DNA from: Notolepis coatsorum
Lineage: Eukaryota; Chordata; Actinopteri; Aulopiformes; Paralepididae
NCBI GenBank assembly: GCA_963971535.1
Contig: OZ020592.1
Coordinates: forward strand, 124,291,604 to 124,355,603
Direction: 5' to 3'
Length of the DNA: 64,000 nucleotides
Position 1 is the stretch's first letter, and the number at the start of each line of letters is the position of its first letter. Positions 18,776 through 30,993 of the stretch are shown piece after piece. A program made the position numbers and the translations under genes. Below the pieces are notes generated by a model, which made no database searches, was not told where the DNA came from, and saw only the letters and a program-made list of their open reading frames with translations.

Positions 18776-21700
18776 TCAATATGTGAGACGATCAGGAGGC
18801 CTAGTTACCCTCACCGGGTACCTCCTACTAGTCTCTGTAGATGTTCTGGTTGGCTCTAAGTCAGCTGCCTCAGTGTGAGTGACTGAGGGACCGGTTAAGG
18901 AGGACTCCTGTCCGCCCGCTGGGGAAACGGTCACTGGATCTGGCATAAGGACTGTCGTAGTTTGTGCCAATGGGGCTGGTGGTATAGGCTCCCCTGAAGT
19001 GAGTAGCATCGGGTCACAGGCCCGCATCTGTTCTGTGTGGCGTTTCCAATGCCCCGAGCCTACCCCGACTGTGTAGGATACTGGCCCCTCCTGGGAGACC
19101 ACCACCCCTGGCATCCACTTATCCTCCCCCCGTCTATAATCACGGACCAGCACCGGGTCTCCCGATGCAAAGTCCTTGTCTCTGGCGAACTGGGCTCTGC
19201 GATCCTGCTGGACTGTCTGAGCTTGATCCACCACCGCTGCCACACTGGGTTTGAGAAGGTCAAGGCGGGAGCGGAGCCGGCGGCGAAGGAAAAGCACCGC
19301 CGGAGACTCATTAGTCGTGGCGTGGGGAGCATTTCTGTAGCTGAGCAGAAACGAATCCAGTCTGTGCTGCACTGTCGTCGCTCCTCGGGACTCTTTCAAT
19401 GAGCGTTTTAGTGTCTGTACAAAGCGCTCCGCTTGACCGTTCGTGGCCGGGTGGAAAGGAGCAGAGCGCATGTGCTTCACTCCATTTCCCTTGAGGAAAG
19501 ACGCAAACTCATATGAAGTAAACTGCGGCCCATTGTCGCTCACCAGAACTTCTGGCAATCCATGGCGACTAAACAACCCCCGCAGTACTTGAATAGTCTT
19601 AGCGGTTGTGGTGGAGCCCATCAGCTTCACTTCTGGCCACTTGGAGTGAGCATCCACCACCACCATAAACATATGACCCTCAAAGGGCCCTGCAAAGTCC
19701 ACATGTATCCTCTGCCACGGAGTGCCTGGCCACGGCCAGGAGTGAAGTGGGGAGAGACCGGGAGATCTCTGGTTGCGCTGACACGACTGACACACTCTGG
19801 CCTGTTGTTCTATTTGAGCGTCAATCCCCGGCCACCAGATGTAACTACGAGCCACACCTTTCATTTTAACTACTCCCGGGTGGCCTGCATGCAGCTCCTG
19901 TAGTAATTGGGGTCTCAATTTTGGAGGCACAATCACCCGATTTCCCCACAACAAACACCCCTGTACCACTGAGAGTTCATCTTTTCTTGTGTAATAGGGA
20001 GTCAGTGCACTGTCCTGCCCTTGCGCCACAGGGAAGTGTCCTGACAAACACATGTCCATCACCTGAGCGAGTACTGGATCATACCTCGTTTCCTTACGAA
20101 TGTCAGTGCTGCCTACTGGCAGCGATTCAAGGTGATGTATCAGTACCGTATCCACTGAACCTGGTTTGTCCTTATGCTCAACCGGCAGTGGCAGGCGTGA
20201 GAGGCCGTCCGCATTGCCATGTTCCGTCGCCCCCCTGTACTGAATCGTGTAGTTGTGAGCAGCTAATATTAGGGCCCATCGCTGCAGTCTAGCAGCCGCC
20301 ATCGATGGGATAGCTTTACTGGGGCTCAATATTGTAGTCAGGGGCCTGTGGTCTGTGAGTAGGGTAAAATGGCGCCCGTACAGATAGGCGTGGAACTTGC
20401 GCACGCCAAATATGATCCCCAGGGCCTCCCTCTCAATCTGAGCATAATTTTGCTCCGCTTTACTCAATGTCCTGGAGGCAAACGCTATGGGCCTCTCTTG
20501 ACCTCCCGGCATCACATGCGAAATCACCGCGCCCACGCCATAGGGCGAGGCGTCACACGCCAGTATGATTGGCAGTTGGGGATTGTAATGTGTCAACACC
20601 CTCTCCGAGAGCAGTTGATCCTTAGCTGAGCAGAAAGCTTTCCCACACTCCTGTGACCATTTCCATGGTGTCCCCTTATGTAGTAACGCGTGAAGGGGGC
20701 TGAGTGTCGTTGCCATGTCCTGAACAAACCGACCATAATAATTAATTAATCCCAGGAAGGAGCGCAGCTGGCCCACATTTGTCGGGGCTGGGGCCTCAGC
20801 AATCGCCCTGAGCTTTTCTGGGGATTTATGAAGGCCCGTGGCGTCAATATAATGTCCCAGGTATTCCAGTGAGTCCTTGAAAAACTCACATTTCCCTCGC
20901 TGCGCCCTGAGACCAAACTTCTCCAATCGACCCAGCACCCCCTCCAGATTCTTCAGGTGCTCTGCATCATTACACCCAGTTACCAATATGTCATCCAAAA
21001 AGCAGTGCACATTGGGAAGCCCCTGGAGGACTTGATCCATAATACGCTGAAAGATAGAGGGCGCTGACGTTATGCCGAAAGGCAGTCGGTTATAGCAGAA
21101 CATCCCCTTGTGCGTTGTGATGGTGAGATATTTGCGTGAACTCTCCTGCACCGGCACCTGCAAGTATGCGTGAGCCAGATCCAGCTTGCTGAACCGCTGC
21201 CCCCCGCTAGCGAAGCAAACATATCCTCTATCCGGGGTATTGGATAATGTTCAGCACAGAGGGCCGGGTTCACCGTCACTTTAAAATCCCCGCAGATGCG
21301 CACACTGTCATTCTTCTTAATGATAGGCACAATGGGGGTTGCCCATTCACTGAACTGCACAGGCGAAATTACATTTAGCAGTTGCAGGCGCTCTAGCTCA
21401 GCGTCCACCTTTGGCCTAAGTGCATAGGGAACCACCCGGGCCTGACAGAACTTCGGCTGATGTTCGGGCTTGAGTGTCAGAGCTACCTCAAAGCCCTTCA
21501 ATGTCCCCAGTTCATCCTTAAATACATTGGCATGCCCCTTTAACACTGCTTCCAGCGTGTTCCCCTGCATGCGTTGTCCAGATCTAACTGTTTTTATGGC
21601 TCTCCAGTCCAGTCTCACTCTTCTCAGCCACTCACGGCCGAACAAGGGGGGTGCATCGCCTTTCACCACATATAGTGGGAGCCGTGCTTGGTCTCTGTTC

Positions 21701-22943
21701 ATTTGAACCTTCACCTTTACCACCCCCACTGGTGCGATCACTTCACCTGTATATGTTTTCAGCAGGATGTGGGTGTGGCGCAGGCGAATATGACTGAACT
21801 TTTCACTATACATTTTCTCTGATATAAGTGAAACGGCTGCCCCCGTGTCAAGCTCCATGTCAATCATTTGCCCCTCCACTTTTGGCCTAACCCAAATCAC
21901 TGATGAGGCTGAACCGCCCTGCTGAGACACATCACCTGCTGCATCCACCCTGTGCAGGGCTAATTCCCCATCTGAATCAGACCCTGTATCACTCTGCATC
22001 CCCCTGGTGTTCATCTTATTTATCCGCCTTTTTGACCTTTCTCCCCCTCTGTCTCTTTGCTCCCATCTTGTGTTAATCCCCCCTCTGTCTCTTTGCTCCC
22101 ATCTTGTGTCACTTGCTGCTTTATTTTCCTGCTTGCTCTCTCTGCATGTACGTGCAATATGGCCTTTCTTACCGCAACGGTGACAGGCCTGGTCCTTGAA
22201 GAAACAGCCACTCTCCACATGATTCGTCCTCCCACACCGGGTGCATTTTCTCCCAGGTGTAGATGAGAGAGACATCGCATTCACTTTTACAGAGCTGCTG
22301 AGCTGTTGTGCCTCCCTCGCCACCGTTTCCATAGCAACGGCTATTTCCACCGCTCTGTGATAGGTGAGAGCATTCTCGGTCAATAGTCTCTTCTGTATGG
22401 ACTCGCTGAGGAGACCACACACGAACCGGTCCGGTAACGCGTCTGACAGGTACGTGCCAAACTCGCAGTGCTCCGACAGCTTCTTCAAATCCGCAATATA
22501 CTGGGCTATTGTCTCCCCCTCCGATTGATGTCGTTTATGGAAACGGAATCTTTTTCTGCAATCACAATGGGCTTGGGAGAAAAATGGCTTTGCAGTGCTT
22601 GCACAGTCTGAGTATAAGTTATATCCCCCGGTTTATCCGGAGCAATCAAACTGCGCAGTAACCCGTATGTTGTTGCCCCTATTAGACTCAAAAACACCGG
22701 AAGCCTCTTCTCATCGGAAATGTCATTTGCAGCCACAAAATGTTCAAACCGTTCCACATAAGTCGGCCACTGCTCCGTCGATTCCTCAAAAGCCACGATA
22801 TGCCCGATGATATCAGCCATCCCTCTGTGTGATTGTCCCGCGGCAGATCCGCCGACGTTAGCCCCTTCGCTAACCGGCGTCAGTGTAGATTCCTCTTCCA
22901 CTCGTTCCGTCATCAAACAAACGTTAGCGTGGATTCTTTTCAA
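18776..22943 (-). pseudogene. Gypsy gag-pol region (fossil)
   Basis: Parts in minus-strand order: a gag segment, two CCHC-type zinc knuckles (the second CHRCGKKGHIARTC), an aspartic protease (DTGAAVSLIS), a reverse transcriptase with the FLDDILVTG catalytic box, RNase H (LLTDHRPL), and an integrase with a zinc-binding region (CQSCQRN) and a DDE core (SDNGPQFTSYEF), followed by a GPVSYTV-type C-terminal region. Domain order and motifs match K02A2.6-like Ty3/gypsy pol. It is not intact, so no working product is expected. Confidence 0.88.
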
Positions 22944-22981
22944 CCAGTGCCGTCACTGGATGAACCGTACTCGTCGCCATT

Positions 22982-23195
22982 TATTATATATGTGACCCGG
23001 TACAATGATAGCATATTAATCACACTGGATACGCTGTTTACAGGGACTACAGACTATGGCTGTAGCTGTCTTTATTGCCATAACAACGAACCCGGAAGCG
23101 GGCTGAGCTGTCACCTTAAGAAGTGCTCGCCCTCCCCCTAGAGGGCAGGAATAGGAATGGTGAGGTCGTAACACACCAACAGCCACATACATCAC
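22982..23195 (-). repeat. Gypsy 5' LTR
   Basis: The 214-bp partner of the LTR at 18407, equal in length and nearly identical. Internal sequence starting ATGGCGACGAG (minus strand) follows directly, the expected primer-binding position. The tRNA was not identified. Confidence 0.88.
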
Positions 23196-23200
23196 AGCCT

Positions 23201-23884
23201 GTTATTCTATATTATATAATAATATTACAAATTGCATTGGTCCGGATGGGAGAATTCAGTTCTGTAAGAGGTTAAGGAATTAAATAGTCTGCTATGGCTG
23301 CATGCGTGGCGCTAACATTATTATTATTATTATTTTTTAATGTGCAACATTTGAAAAACAGACCTATCCTTACCTGTTTTACGTGTTCCATGTCCCCGGA
23401 TAAGCATTTCTTGTGATGCTGCATCTTCCACCTGGTAGATTGTGCTGTCCGACTGTAGGCATTAAATAACAAAAACAGCTGATGTTACATTCCAGATGGC
23501 TTTCAGTCAGCTTGGTGCATTAGGGTGGGCCATTTTAATGGGGAATTAAAATATGAGTACATTTTTGGGATAGGAAAACTAACCTACATCATTTTGGGTT
23601 TCAAAATGGTCAAATTGGTCATACAAGGTGGCAGAATGAAAATCCTAATCCTTTCTTTTTGCACTTCAAGGGTACAGAGGTTTGTAAGTTGTCTGAAGTG
23701 CAGTATTAGAAAATTCACTAGAATGCAAGATTTGAAAAAGCCAGATAGCTTTCTACAGTTTTCCATAACACCCCCCCCCCCCCCCCCCCTCGTTCCCATA
23801 AAGTATATTTCATTTCTGCGGGAATCACTGAGTGTATTACCTTACCTAGCACATGCAAGTCTAGCTAGCATTAGCACCGACTAA
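23201..23884. other. Mostly unassigned; short hAT fragment and C-run
   Basis: GGAATTAAATAGTCTGCTAT near 23276 resembles a piece of the hAT at 14703-15669 (near 15520). A C-run lies at 23771-23789. No gene was seen. Confidence 0.4.
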
Positions 23885-24425
23885 ATCAAATCCACCTGTG
23901 GTGGGGGGATGGGCGGATGGCGCATGGGCGATGAACGATGGTAAACCTTTGGTCCAAAATAAGTCTGTATATTTTTAAGCAGCTCTGGGCTGCGCGAGTC
24001 AGGACATGTTCTGGTGACAAGCTATGTCTATCTAGCATTAGCACCAAACATCAGCATGTCATTAGCTTCATAGCCGGCAAACACGTTAGCCTCAGTGTAA
24101 TTAATAAACAGTTCAAAATGTGCTTTTTTTTTTATTTGCTTACCTCGTCGTATCCATTTCATCTTTTCCTCTGGCCTATATCGATATGTTTGTACGGCAT
24201 GTGGTACTGCTGCGCCCTGCTACAACAGCCCCTCTGCTGTCCCATGCTAGTCTGTCAGTATACTGAATCAAATGCACCTGTGTTGGGGGGATGGGCGGAT
24301 GCGGATAGAGCATGGGCGATGAACGATGGTAAACCTGGGGTCCACATAATTCAGTATATTTTTAAGCAGCTCTGGGCAGACTGGGCTGCGCAAAAGTCAG
24401 GACATGTTCTTGAACGACGTGTGCT
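23885..24425 (+). repeat. Direct duplication, ~160 bp, spaced ~383 bp
   Basis: ATCAAATCCACCTGTGGTGG through GATGAACGATGGTAAACC and AAGCAGCTCTGGGC...CAGGACATGTTC occurs at 23885-24010 and again from 24268 to 24410 with small changes. Confidence 0.75.
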
Positions 24426-24511
24426 TGTTTGTTTGGAGAGTTTGACGTACAGTTAATGTGCTCAATGGACCAAAAAAAAACGATTTGTGTAGGTGGAGAG
24501 CTACATAGTAA

Positions 24512-24742
24512 TATAATAATAATAATTTTATTTGTATAGCACTTTTCATATAGAGATTGCAGTTCAAAGTGCTTCACAACAGTAAAAAATACAGGCATAA
24601 GCGAGCATAAAAAAGTAAATACAAAAAGATAGAGGTAGCAAGGTATATATAAGGTAAATCACAGTTTTTCAGTAATACAGATAATAAAATACAATAGATT
24701 AGATAGAGTAAAAAAGTGCGGTTTGATTCAGTTTAAAATAGG
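24512..24742 (-). mobile_element. LINE 3' end, reverse strand
   Basis: (AAT)n, then TTTTATTTGTATAGCACTTT, CAAAGTGCTTCACAACAGTA and an A/T-rich UTR: a frequent fish LINE 3' end in reverse orientation. Confidence 0.65.
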
Positions 24743-25583
24743 CTAATAATAATATAAAAAATGTGTCATGCTCATAGTTAAAATGTTTGAATTAAGCATA
24801 ACTTCTTTGCCTACATCTATAGTTGATTGGCTGCTACAGCTTTCCTTTGAATGTACAATAGATCCGTACAGTTTATTGTCCAACTCGCCCCAAATTTGCT
24901 CGATGGGGTTGAGGTCCAAACTTTGAGGGGGCCAGTCCATCATTTTCAATGTTCCAACAGATTCCCTCTGTTGCAGATAGCTTGTTGCCAAACTGTTCAA
25001 AATTGGACTCATCAGTCCACAACACTCTATACCAATCTTCCTTTGTCCATTTTTTGTGTTCTTTTGCAAATTTCAGGTGTTTCACTATATTTGTCTCTCT
25101 CTGTAATGGTTTCTTTGTAAAGTAAAGTCCTAGTTCTCCCAGTTTCCGACGCACAGTTCTTGAAGACACTGTTGCACCATTAGTCATTGTGGTGTTGATC
25201 AGTTCTCGTGAGGTCTTTCTTTTGGTCCTTTAGACTGAGAATTATGAGATGCTTCACTTATCTGAACGTTTATTTTTCCTACCTCTCCCCTTTCGGGTTT
25301 TGGTATGAATTGGTGTCATCATGGCGGTCTAAAGTGTACTTTATAGTGATTGGACTGAAGGAACATGATTGTGTGACATTGACAGTGAAATAGGCCTAGC
25401 TAGTTTTTTGTAAGGAAAATAGCGTAAATCTCCTTATGATGGCTTTATTCTATGGTTTATAGAGCATAACGATGACTTTGTATATATTACATTTGTTTTA
25501 TGGGTATTTTAATGGTCAATTGAACAACAACAACTGAAACCTCTTAAATATGCCAAGTGTTCTAATCATTTTGGCCACAACTG
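24743..25583 (-). mobile_element. Tc1-like transposon remnant
   Basis: The right edge ATTTTGGCCACAACTG is the inverted CAGTTGTGGCCAAAA terminus of fish Tc1 elements. Minus-strand translation gives SSRTVRRKLGELGL, FAKEHKKWTKEDWYRVLWTDES (second catalytic Asp region), and WPPQSLDLNPIEQIWGELD (third acidic residue). The N-terminal helix-turn-helix part is not readable, a segment between the D and E motifs is shortened, and the other terminus is missing. It is inactive. Confidence 0.85.
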
Positions 25584-25611
25584 CATATGCCAGGAAAGTA
25601 GCTCACATTAG

Positions 25612-25636
25612 GGGGGGGGGGGGGGGGGGGGGGGGT
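25612..25636. repeat. Poly-G tract
   Basis: About 25 consecutive G; possible quadruplex former and assembly-sensitive. Confidence 0.9.
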
Positions 25637-26150
25637 TGTACAGTCTCCTTCCTCCCCATCATATGTATATATTTTCTGTTAGGATATGGGTAACAGTACT
25701 GTATATTTGCGTATCGTATATGTCACAAATGTAACAGTACTACCTGTATGTCATGTATGTCCCTATGTCATAAATGTCATCATGAACTAGCAGCTAGCAG
25801 CTGGTGTAGCTAGTAGCTGGTGTGGCTAGTAGCTGGTGTAGCTAGTAGCTGGTTAGTATGGTTGTGATGTCTATAGCAAATAGCTAGTTCATTTGGCCAG
25901 ATTAGCATGATCCTTTAGCCTGAACAGTATATCTAGCTAGCTATTACCATAATCTAGTCTTACTACCATTATGTATTACTACCATACAAGTTATAGCTAG
26001 GTCACTAGCTTGCAACCTAGTTTGCAAGTTAGCTTCCTCTTTAGCTTTTGGCTTATCATACCTACTAGCAAGCTAACTAGCGATCTAGCTAGCGAGCTGA
26101 TTAGAGTGAGCTAGCGCAAGCTAACTAGACAGCTAGTTTAATGTATGGTT
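25637..26150. other. CTAG/GCTAGC-rich low-complexity stretch
   Basis: Repeats of TAGCTGGTGTAGCTAGTAGC at 25797-25855, and dense GCTAGCTA words to 26130. TGTATGTCATGTATGTCC near 25747 recurs near 27494. No gene was seen. Confidence 0.6.
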
Positions 26151-26310
26151 TGATTGATTTATTGATTTTACATTTTATTAACAGATTGCAGAATGGGTAC
26201 AATACAGTATGGCTCAATACACACAATTGTTAAGGGGATGCAGACCAGAGAAAGACTTTCGTCTTGTTTACATCAGGGTCCCCCATTTTCAATTCATCAT
26301 AACATACAAG
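26150..26310 (-). mobile_element. Retroposon 3' end, family G
   Basis: Tail TTTGATTGATTTATTGATTT, then TTAACAGATTGCAGAATGGG and on to TTTTCAATTCATCATAACAT. It faces the copy at 27520-27655, with a hAT between them. Confidence 0.7.
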
Positions 26311-26549
26311 ATATAAAAATATACAGTACTGTTTATTTACAGACAGAGTCCCCCCCCCACCTACTCAACCCCTCCCACACCACCTACCCAACCTCCTCCA
26401 ATGTACAGTTTCTTCCCCCTCAAATGTATATACTCTCAAATGTATATAATGTATATATATACTCTTCTTAGATACTCTGTCTATTAATCAGAGTTTCCAA
26501 CGCCAGGGTCTATATGACAGGCGTTGTACTCTTAAACAGTACTGTATAT

Positions 26550-27436
26550 CAGCGTTTCCGTTAGCCGGTAATTACCGGTATTTGACCGGCAAAATCTGTT
26601 GAAGTCCGACATATGTAATCTCTCCGGTCTTAATGTCCGGTGAAAATAATTCCCTGAGTCTAAGCACAATTTGATTATTTGAATTGTATTAAAATAGGCT
26701 AAAATTAAATAGCCTATGCGATGAACGAAACGATCATTACATTTGTTTCCTCGTTGCTTCTAATAATGACAACGACGTTGTCAGCAAGAGCTTACTGCTG
26801 GGTGTGCGAACTTTTGTGAAGCTGCAGAGCCAGAGCAACAACAGCACAATGCAGTATTCCAGCAGTACTCCAATTCAGCCATTTTCAGCCAATGTTGGGT
26901 GGGGGGCGCTGCTGTGCGGTTCCCAGAAAAGAGCCAATAACAGCTAAATGAGCTGCTCTGCAGCGCCATACTCTTTGCAAATAAGTCGTTGCGAGGTGGA
27001 GAGAGTCGTCACGCAAACCACGATAATGTTGCCGTCTCTCTGCTTTCTCAGTTCTTCGCTTGATATAATTAATACAAATGTCCAATATAACGGAATTCGT
27101 TAGCTCATAAAAATGTGATTATAACAGACTGCTGTTTAGTGTCGGACCGACTGCCCACATACGCGGTCTATTTTATTTCAAGTCAGCAGCAGCACGGAGT
27201 ATCGAGGGACTTATTTTATTTGGAATATATTAATGACTGTATACGCAAAAGTAGCCTAGTTTTAAGTAATAATATTATAAATCTACATGCCTTGAGGATG
27301 ACATTCTTTATATAGCCTGCCTATCAATTGTTTTAAAGCTCAATAAACTATGACCGGAATTAATCTCATTTGTCCGGTAGATTGAAATCTTGCAGGTCAC
27401 GGAGACCGGCAACAATTTTTTCTAACGGAAACCCTG
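26550..27436 (+). mobile_element. hAT element (CAGSGTTTCCGTTAG), complete ends, 8-bp TSD
   Basis: The ends are CAGCGTTTCCGTTAG and, inverted, CTAACGGAAACCCTG. The flanks are CTGTATAT at 26542-26549 and 27437-27444. The interior contains ACCGGTAATTACCGGT-like palindromes and no transposase. Partial copies lie at 1-112, 9225-9583 and 30998-31716. Confidence 0.92.
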
Positions 27437-27519
27437 CTGTATATTTGTAGATCTGGTATGTCATAAATGTCTAGATGTAGCAGTACTGTATCTGTATGTC
27501 ATGTATGTAATGTATGTTA

Positions 27520-27655
27520 TGATGAATTGAAAATGGGGGACCCTGATGTAAACAAGATGAAAGTCTTTCTCTGGTCTGCATCCCCTTAACAATTGTGTGT
27601 ATTGAGCCGTACTGTATTGTACCCATTCTGCAATCTGTTAATAAAATGTTCAATC
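27520..27655 (+). mobile_element. Retroposon 3' end, family G, opposite orientation
   Basis: Reverse complement of the copy at 26150-26310, running from ATGATGAATTGAAAATGGGG to CTGTTAATAAAATGTTCAAT. Confidence 0.7.
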
Positions 27656-27769
27656 CTTTGAATACAGTAATTTAATTTACAGTGCAATGAAATGAGGACT
27701 ATTGTTTTTATAGTGCTACTATGTGCACAAATGACCAAATGTTGTGGAGGTTGAACTAACAGTCATAGA

Positions 27770-28098
27770 TTATATGATTACACACACACACACACCGCAA
27801 TACCGTGTGTAACCACAAGGGCACACACACAGATTCAGGAAACGGACCCCGCCAAGCAAACTCACACACCGCAATGCCGTGTGTAACCACAAGGGCACAC
27901 ACAAAGTCTTGAAAATGTACTTCCAGGGGACCATTTTTATTTATTTTTTAACAGCACCAGGCATACCAGCAAGCTATTTTCTATTGATTGCAATGCTCGT
28001 GCCCGTGGGGACCAGGACTCGGTCCCCACGGGAAAAATGGGTCCCCACGGCGTGAGTGATATGTCAGGTCATGGTCCCCAGCAGGATAGAAAAACAAA

Positions 28099-28158
<60 letters not shown>

Positions 28159-28168
28159 ACACACACAC
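27770..28168. repeat. Duplicated CGTGTGTAACC motif, GTCCCCACGG repeats and (AC)n
   Basis: CACACCGCAATACCGTGTGT...AAGGGCACACACA occurs at 27790 and again at 27865. Copies of GGTCCCCACGG follow near 28030-28060, then (AC)n at 28101-28168, the usual neighbour of that motif in fish DNA. Confidence 0.7.
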
Positions 28169-28243
28169 TAGGGCTGCACGATTAATCGTTTTTTAATCGA
28201 AATCGCGATTTGGAATGATGCAATTATCAAATCGCCAAGCCTG

Positions 28244-28283
<40 letters not shown>

Positions 28284-28647
28284 ACCAGGAAGTCCCATTG
28301 AGATACACGATCTCCTTTGCAAGGTAGACCTGGCCAAGATGACAGCAATAACATTTGCAATACATCACACAGCAATAAAATGTGCGATACATCACACAAG
28401 AACATAATAAATGTGCATGTATACAATACATCACATGTAAACACAAAGCAGAATAGTCTACATGATAGTAAAAGTGTATAATACAGGGTAATACAGTAAT
28501 TTTGCAGTTGGGACCCGACTACAGAAAGCAGCAACATTCTTCTTGTACATTTTTTTTTAAATATGTTATAATCGCATCGCAAATCGCAATCGCAATATCT
28601 GTCAGAATAATCGCAATTAGATTATTTCCCAAAATCGTGCAGCCCTA
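28169..28647. mobile_element. hAT MITE (TAGGGCTGCACGATT) with a nested T-tailed insert
   Basis: The ends are TAGGGCTGCACGATTAATCG and, inverted, AATCGTGCAGCCCTA. The target ACACACAC lies on both sides (28161-28168, 28648-28655), so the TSD sits within a microsatellite. A T-tract at 28248-28277 followed by AACCAGGAAGTCCCATTGAG looks like a reverse-oriented LINE 3' end inserted in it. Confidence 0.85.
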
Positions 28648-28779
28648 ACACACACACACACGGTGTAGCCGGGTGTGCAGATGTGTCCTGACCCCGTCTT
28701 CAGGCTAAATGTGCCGACTAGGAGTTTTCCACTCCTTATGAAATAAGAGAAGGAGACATGGATGCTGTCCAAGAGGCTG

Positions 28780-29058
28780 AGCACACGCGCACACACACAC
28801 ACACACACATACACACATACACACACAGACATACACACACACACAGACAGACAGACAGACACACACACACATGCACACACACACACAGAGACACACACTG
28901 AGACACACACACATGCACATGCATTGCACACACGTGCACATATACACAAATGCACACTTACACACACACGCACGCGCACGCACACACACTGACATACACA
29001 TACACACACTGTCATAAACACACACTGACATGCACACAGACACACACATGCACATACA
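28780..29058. repeat. Complex (AC)n array
   Basis: CACACA with ACACAGAC, CATGCACA and CATACACA interruptions. All frames across it stay open and are artefacts. Confidence 0.95.
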
Positions 29059-29061
29059 CAC

Positions 29062-29230
29062 TAAGGCTGTCCCCGAACCCTGTTTTTAGGGTTTGAACGT
29101 TCGCCAGGGTTTATCGAACGAACGTTCGAACGTTCGTTTTTTTAATTTTTTTAATAAAATTTGTTTTTAATAAAATAATTTTTTTCATTTTTTTAATAAT
29201 TTTTTTTTGTATTGTATTATTATAGATCCT
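29062..29230. mobile_element. hAT MITE end (TAAGGCTGTCCCCGAA family)
   Basis: TAAGGCTGTCCCCGAACCCT, then CGAACGAACGTTCGAACGTT, matches the left part of the complete element at 32197-32599. The right end is missing. Confidence 0.75.
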
Positions 29231-29310
29231 ACGGAGGGTGGCATTGCATAGTCTATTGGTGAAAAACATGTTGTTTACAGTGGTGGCTGTTCATGTAAAC
29301 ATGTAATTAA

Positions 29311-30195
29311 TACTTTAACTGCCGGACGACGCTTTTAGGCGTCCTTCCCCGCCATGCTCAAGTTGCCGAAGACGCCGTAACTCGTCTTTGATATCAATAT
29401 TTCAAAAATCTGTGATCGGATTCATATTTCCGTTCCGCCATCTGGATCGAAAAAACGGATGTTACCTTTAACCCGGTAGGACTCACTCCATATGGGGTCC
29501 GGGCACTCGCTAGTGTTAGAGAGACTCAGTCTTCACACAGTGAACATTGATCGCTGCAAATAACTCGAAAAAACAACATGATTTGGACGTATATATTATT
29601 ATACAACCTGGAAATGGACCGGATATTTCTATATCCCATAATAGGAAAATGTCTGTTCCACGCTCATCGCCCAACGGCGCGAGGAAGATACAGTAAGATT
29701 CAGCGTTATTTTTCAATGTGTACGATACTAACTGCTATGATGAACATTTGACCCACATTAGATGAATGGTATAACGCTGCCCACGGAATTATAAACGCCC
29801 CCTCGGCCATCCGGTCAACATCAGATTACGTGTAGTAACTTCCAGAAGTCCGTCCAGTTGGATTTTTTTATATCGTGCCGATTGCTATCAAACTGTATTT
29901 GATCATCAATATAATGCATTTGGGGCTATAAATCACGTTCTGGAGAAAGCTGCAGAAAGAGATGAAAACATACTTATACTTTAGATCATATTTTAGTATG
30001 AATATGTGAATGAAAAAGTTTAACGTTCATACACCCTGAACAATACATATAGGACATTGAATGGGCCCTAATAATGGCAATTTAGCAATAGAATTTAAAA
30101 AGTTATAGCCCTGCAAAGAAGGGGAACTTCTACATAGACAAATAGAGCTGGCAACCTATGGTATATCATGAATTTAGCCTTAGGCAATCAAAGTG
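29311..30195 (+). mobile_element. piggyBac-like TTAA element, copy 2
   Basis: The flanks are TTAA at 29307-29310 and 30196-30199. The ends are TACTTTAACTGCC and, inverted, CACTTTGATTGCC. Paired palindromes of the form GACG-N8-CGTC lie at 29328-29343 and 29371-29386. A short ORF starts at 29578 (MIWTYILLYNLEMDR). Its order matches copy 1 throughout, without the hAT insert. Confidence 0.8.
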
Positions 30196-30199
30196 TTAA

Positions 30200-30572
30200 A
30201 GGGGAACTATTTGACTATTTCTTTCACTATTTGGGTACTTTTACACAATTCCTGTGAGTCTATGGAACACCTCTGTAATATATATATTTTTTTTATTCAT
30301 TGTTTTGTATTTCTAATCAAGTCCTCAAAAACAGCATTTTTCTACCTCAAGATCTCGAGCCGTTTTGAGCCTGGGCTGCAGGGCGGCTCCTAAACCACTG
30401 CGCAGCGTCGTCTTCGCCTGAACATTAACATGCAGCAGTGACTATATGACATCACATATAGGCACATTTTCAAACGACTCAGTTCAGTGAGGGTGAATAT
30501 TGTGAGAGGAGAATTGGAAGAATGCGCCAATATGAGAATTTTAAAAGGCCATTTATAAGATAGTTCCCCTTT
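30200..30572. mobile_element. Kolobok-like MITE, unit 1
   Basis: The ends are AGGGGAACTAT and, inverted, ATAGTTCCCCT, with TTAA at 30196-30199 and 30573-30576. It is non-coding. TTAA targets with AGGGG termini fit Kolobok/T2-type MITEs. Confidence 0.8.
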
Positions 30573-30576
30573 AAAG

Positions 30577-30993
30577 GGGAACTATTTTACTATTTCTTTC
30601 ACTATTTGGGCACTTTTACACAATTCCTGTGAGTCTATGGAACACCTCTGTAATATATATATTTTTTTTATTCATTGTTTTGTATTTCTAATCAAGTCCT
30701 CAAAAACAGCATTTTTCTACCTCAAGATCTCGAGCTGTTTTGAGCCTGGGCTCCTAAACCACTGCGCAGCGTCGGCCCCGCCTGAACATTAACATGCAGC
30801 GGTGTCTTTATGACATCACATATAGGGCACATTTTCAAATGACTCAGTTCAGTGAGGGTGAATATTGTGAGAGGAGAATTGGAAGAATGCGCCAATATGA
30901 GAATTTTGAGACATAGATCATATTAATATAAGTTCACATAGCTAGGAAACAATGCTAAACACTCAAAAAGGCCATTTATAAGATAGTTCCCCT
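30577..30993. mobile_element. Kolobok-like MITE, unit 2, adjoining unit 1
   Basis: Same ends and orientation as unit 1 and highly similar over most of its length (ATTCATTGTTTTGTATTTCT, AAGATCTCGAGC). It shares the TTAA at 30573-30576 with unit 1 and ends before TTAA at 30994-30997. It has ~44 extra bases near its right end. Confidence 0.8.

Larger units (their letters stand above)
18407..23195 (-). mobile_element. Ty3/gypsy LTR retrotransposon, young but broken
   Basis: About 4.8 kb with two 214-bp LTRs that differ at about two positions, and a 5-bp duplication AGCCT at 18402-18406 and 23196-23200. In the minus direction it shows gag with zinc knuckles, protease, reverse transcriptase, RNase H and integrase, in the gypsy order with integrase last. 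A purine-rich tract lies next to the 3' LTR near 18622. LTR similarity near 99% indicates a recent insertion. The coding region is not one open reading; about two breaks are apparent. Confidence 0.92.

Noticed and set aside
28617-29061. Cys/Val-rich and Thr/His-rich small proteins
   Set aside because: Translations of (AC)n/(GT)n tracts; the same applies to frames at 31956-32291 and 44746-44991.
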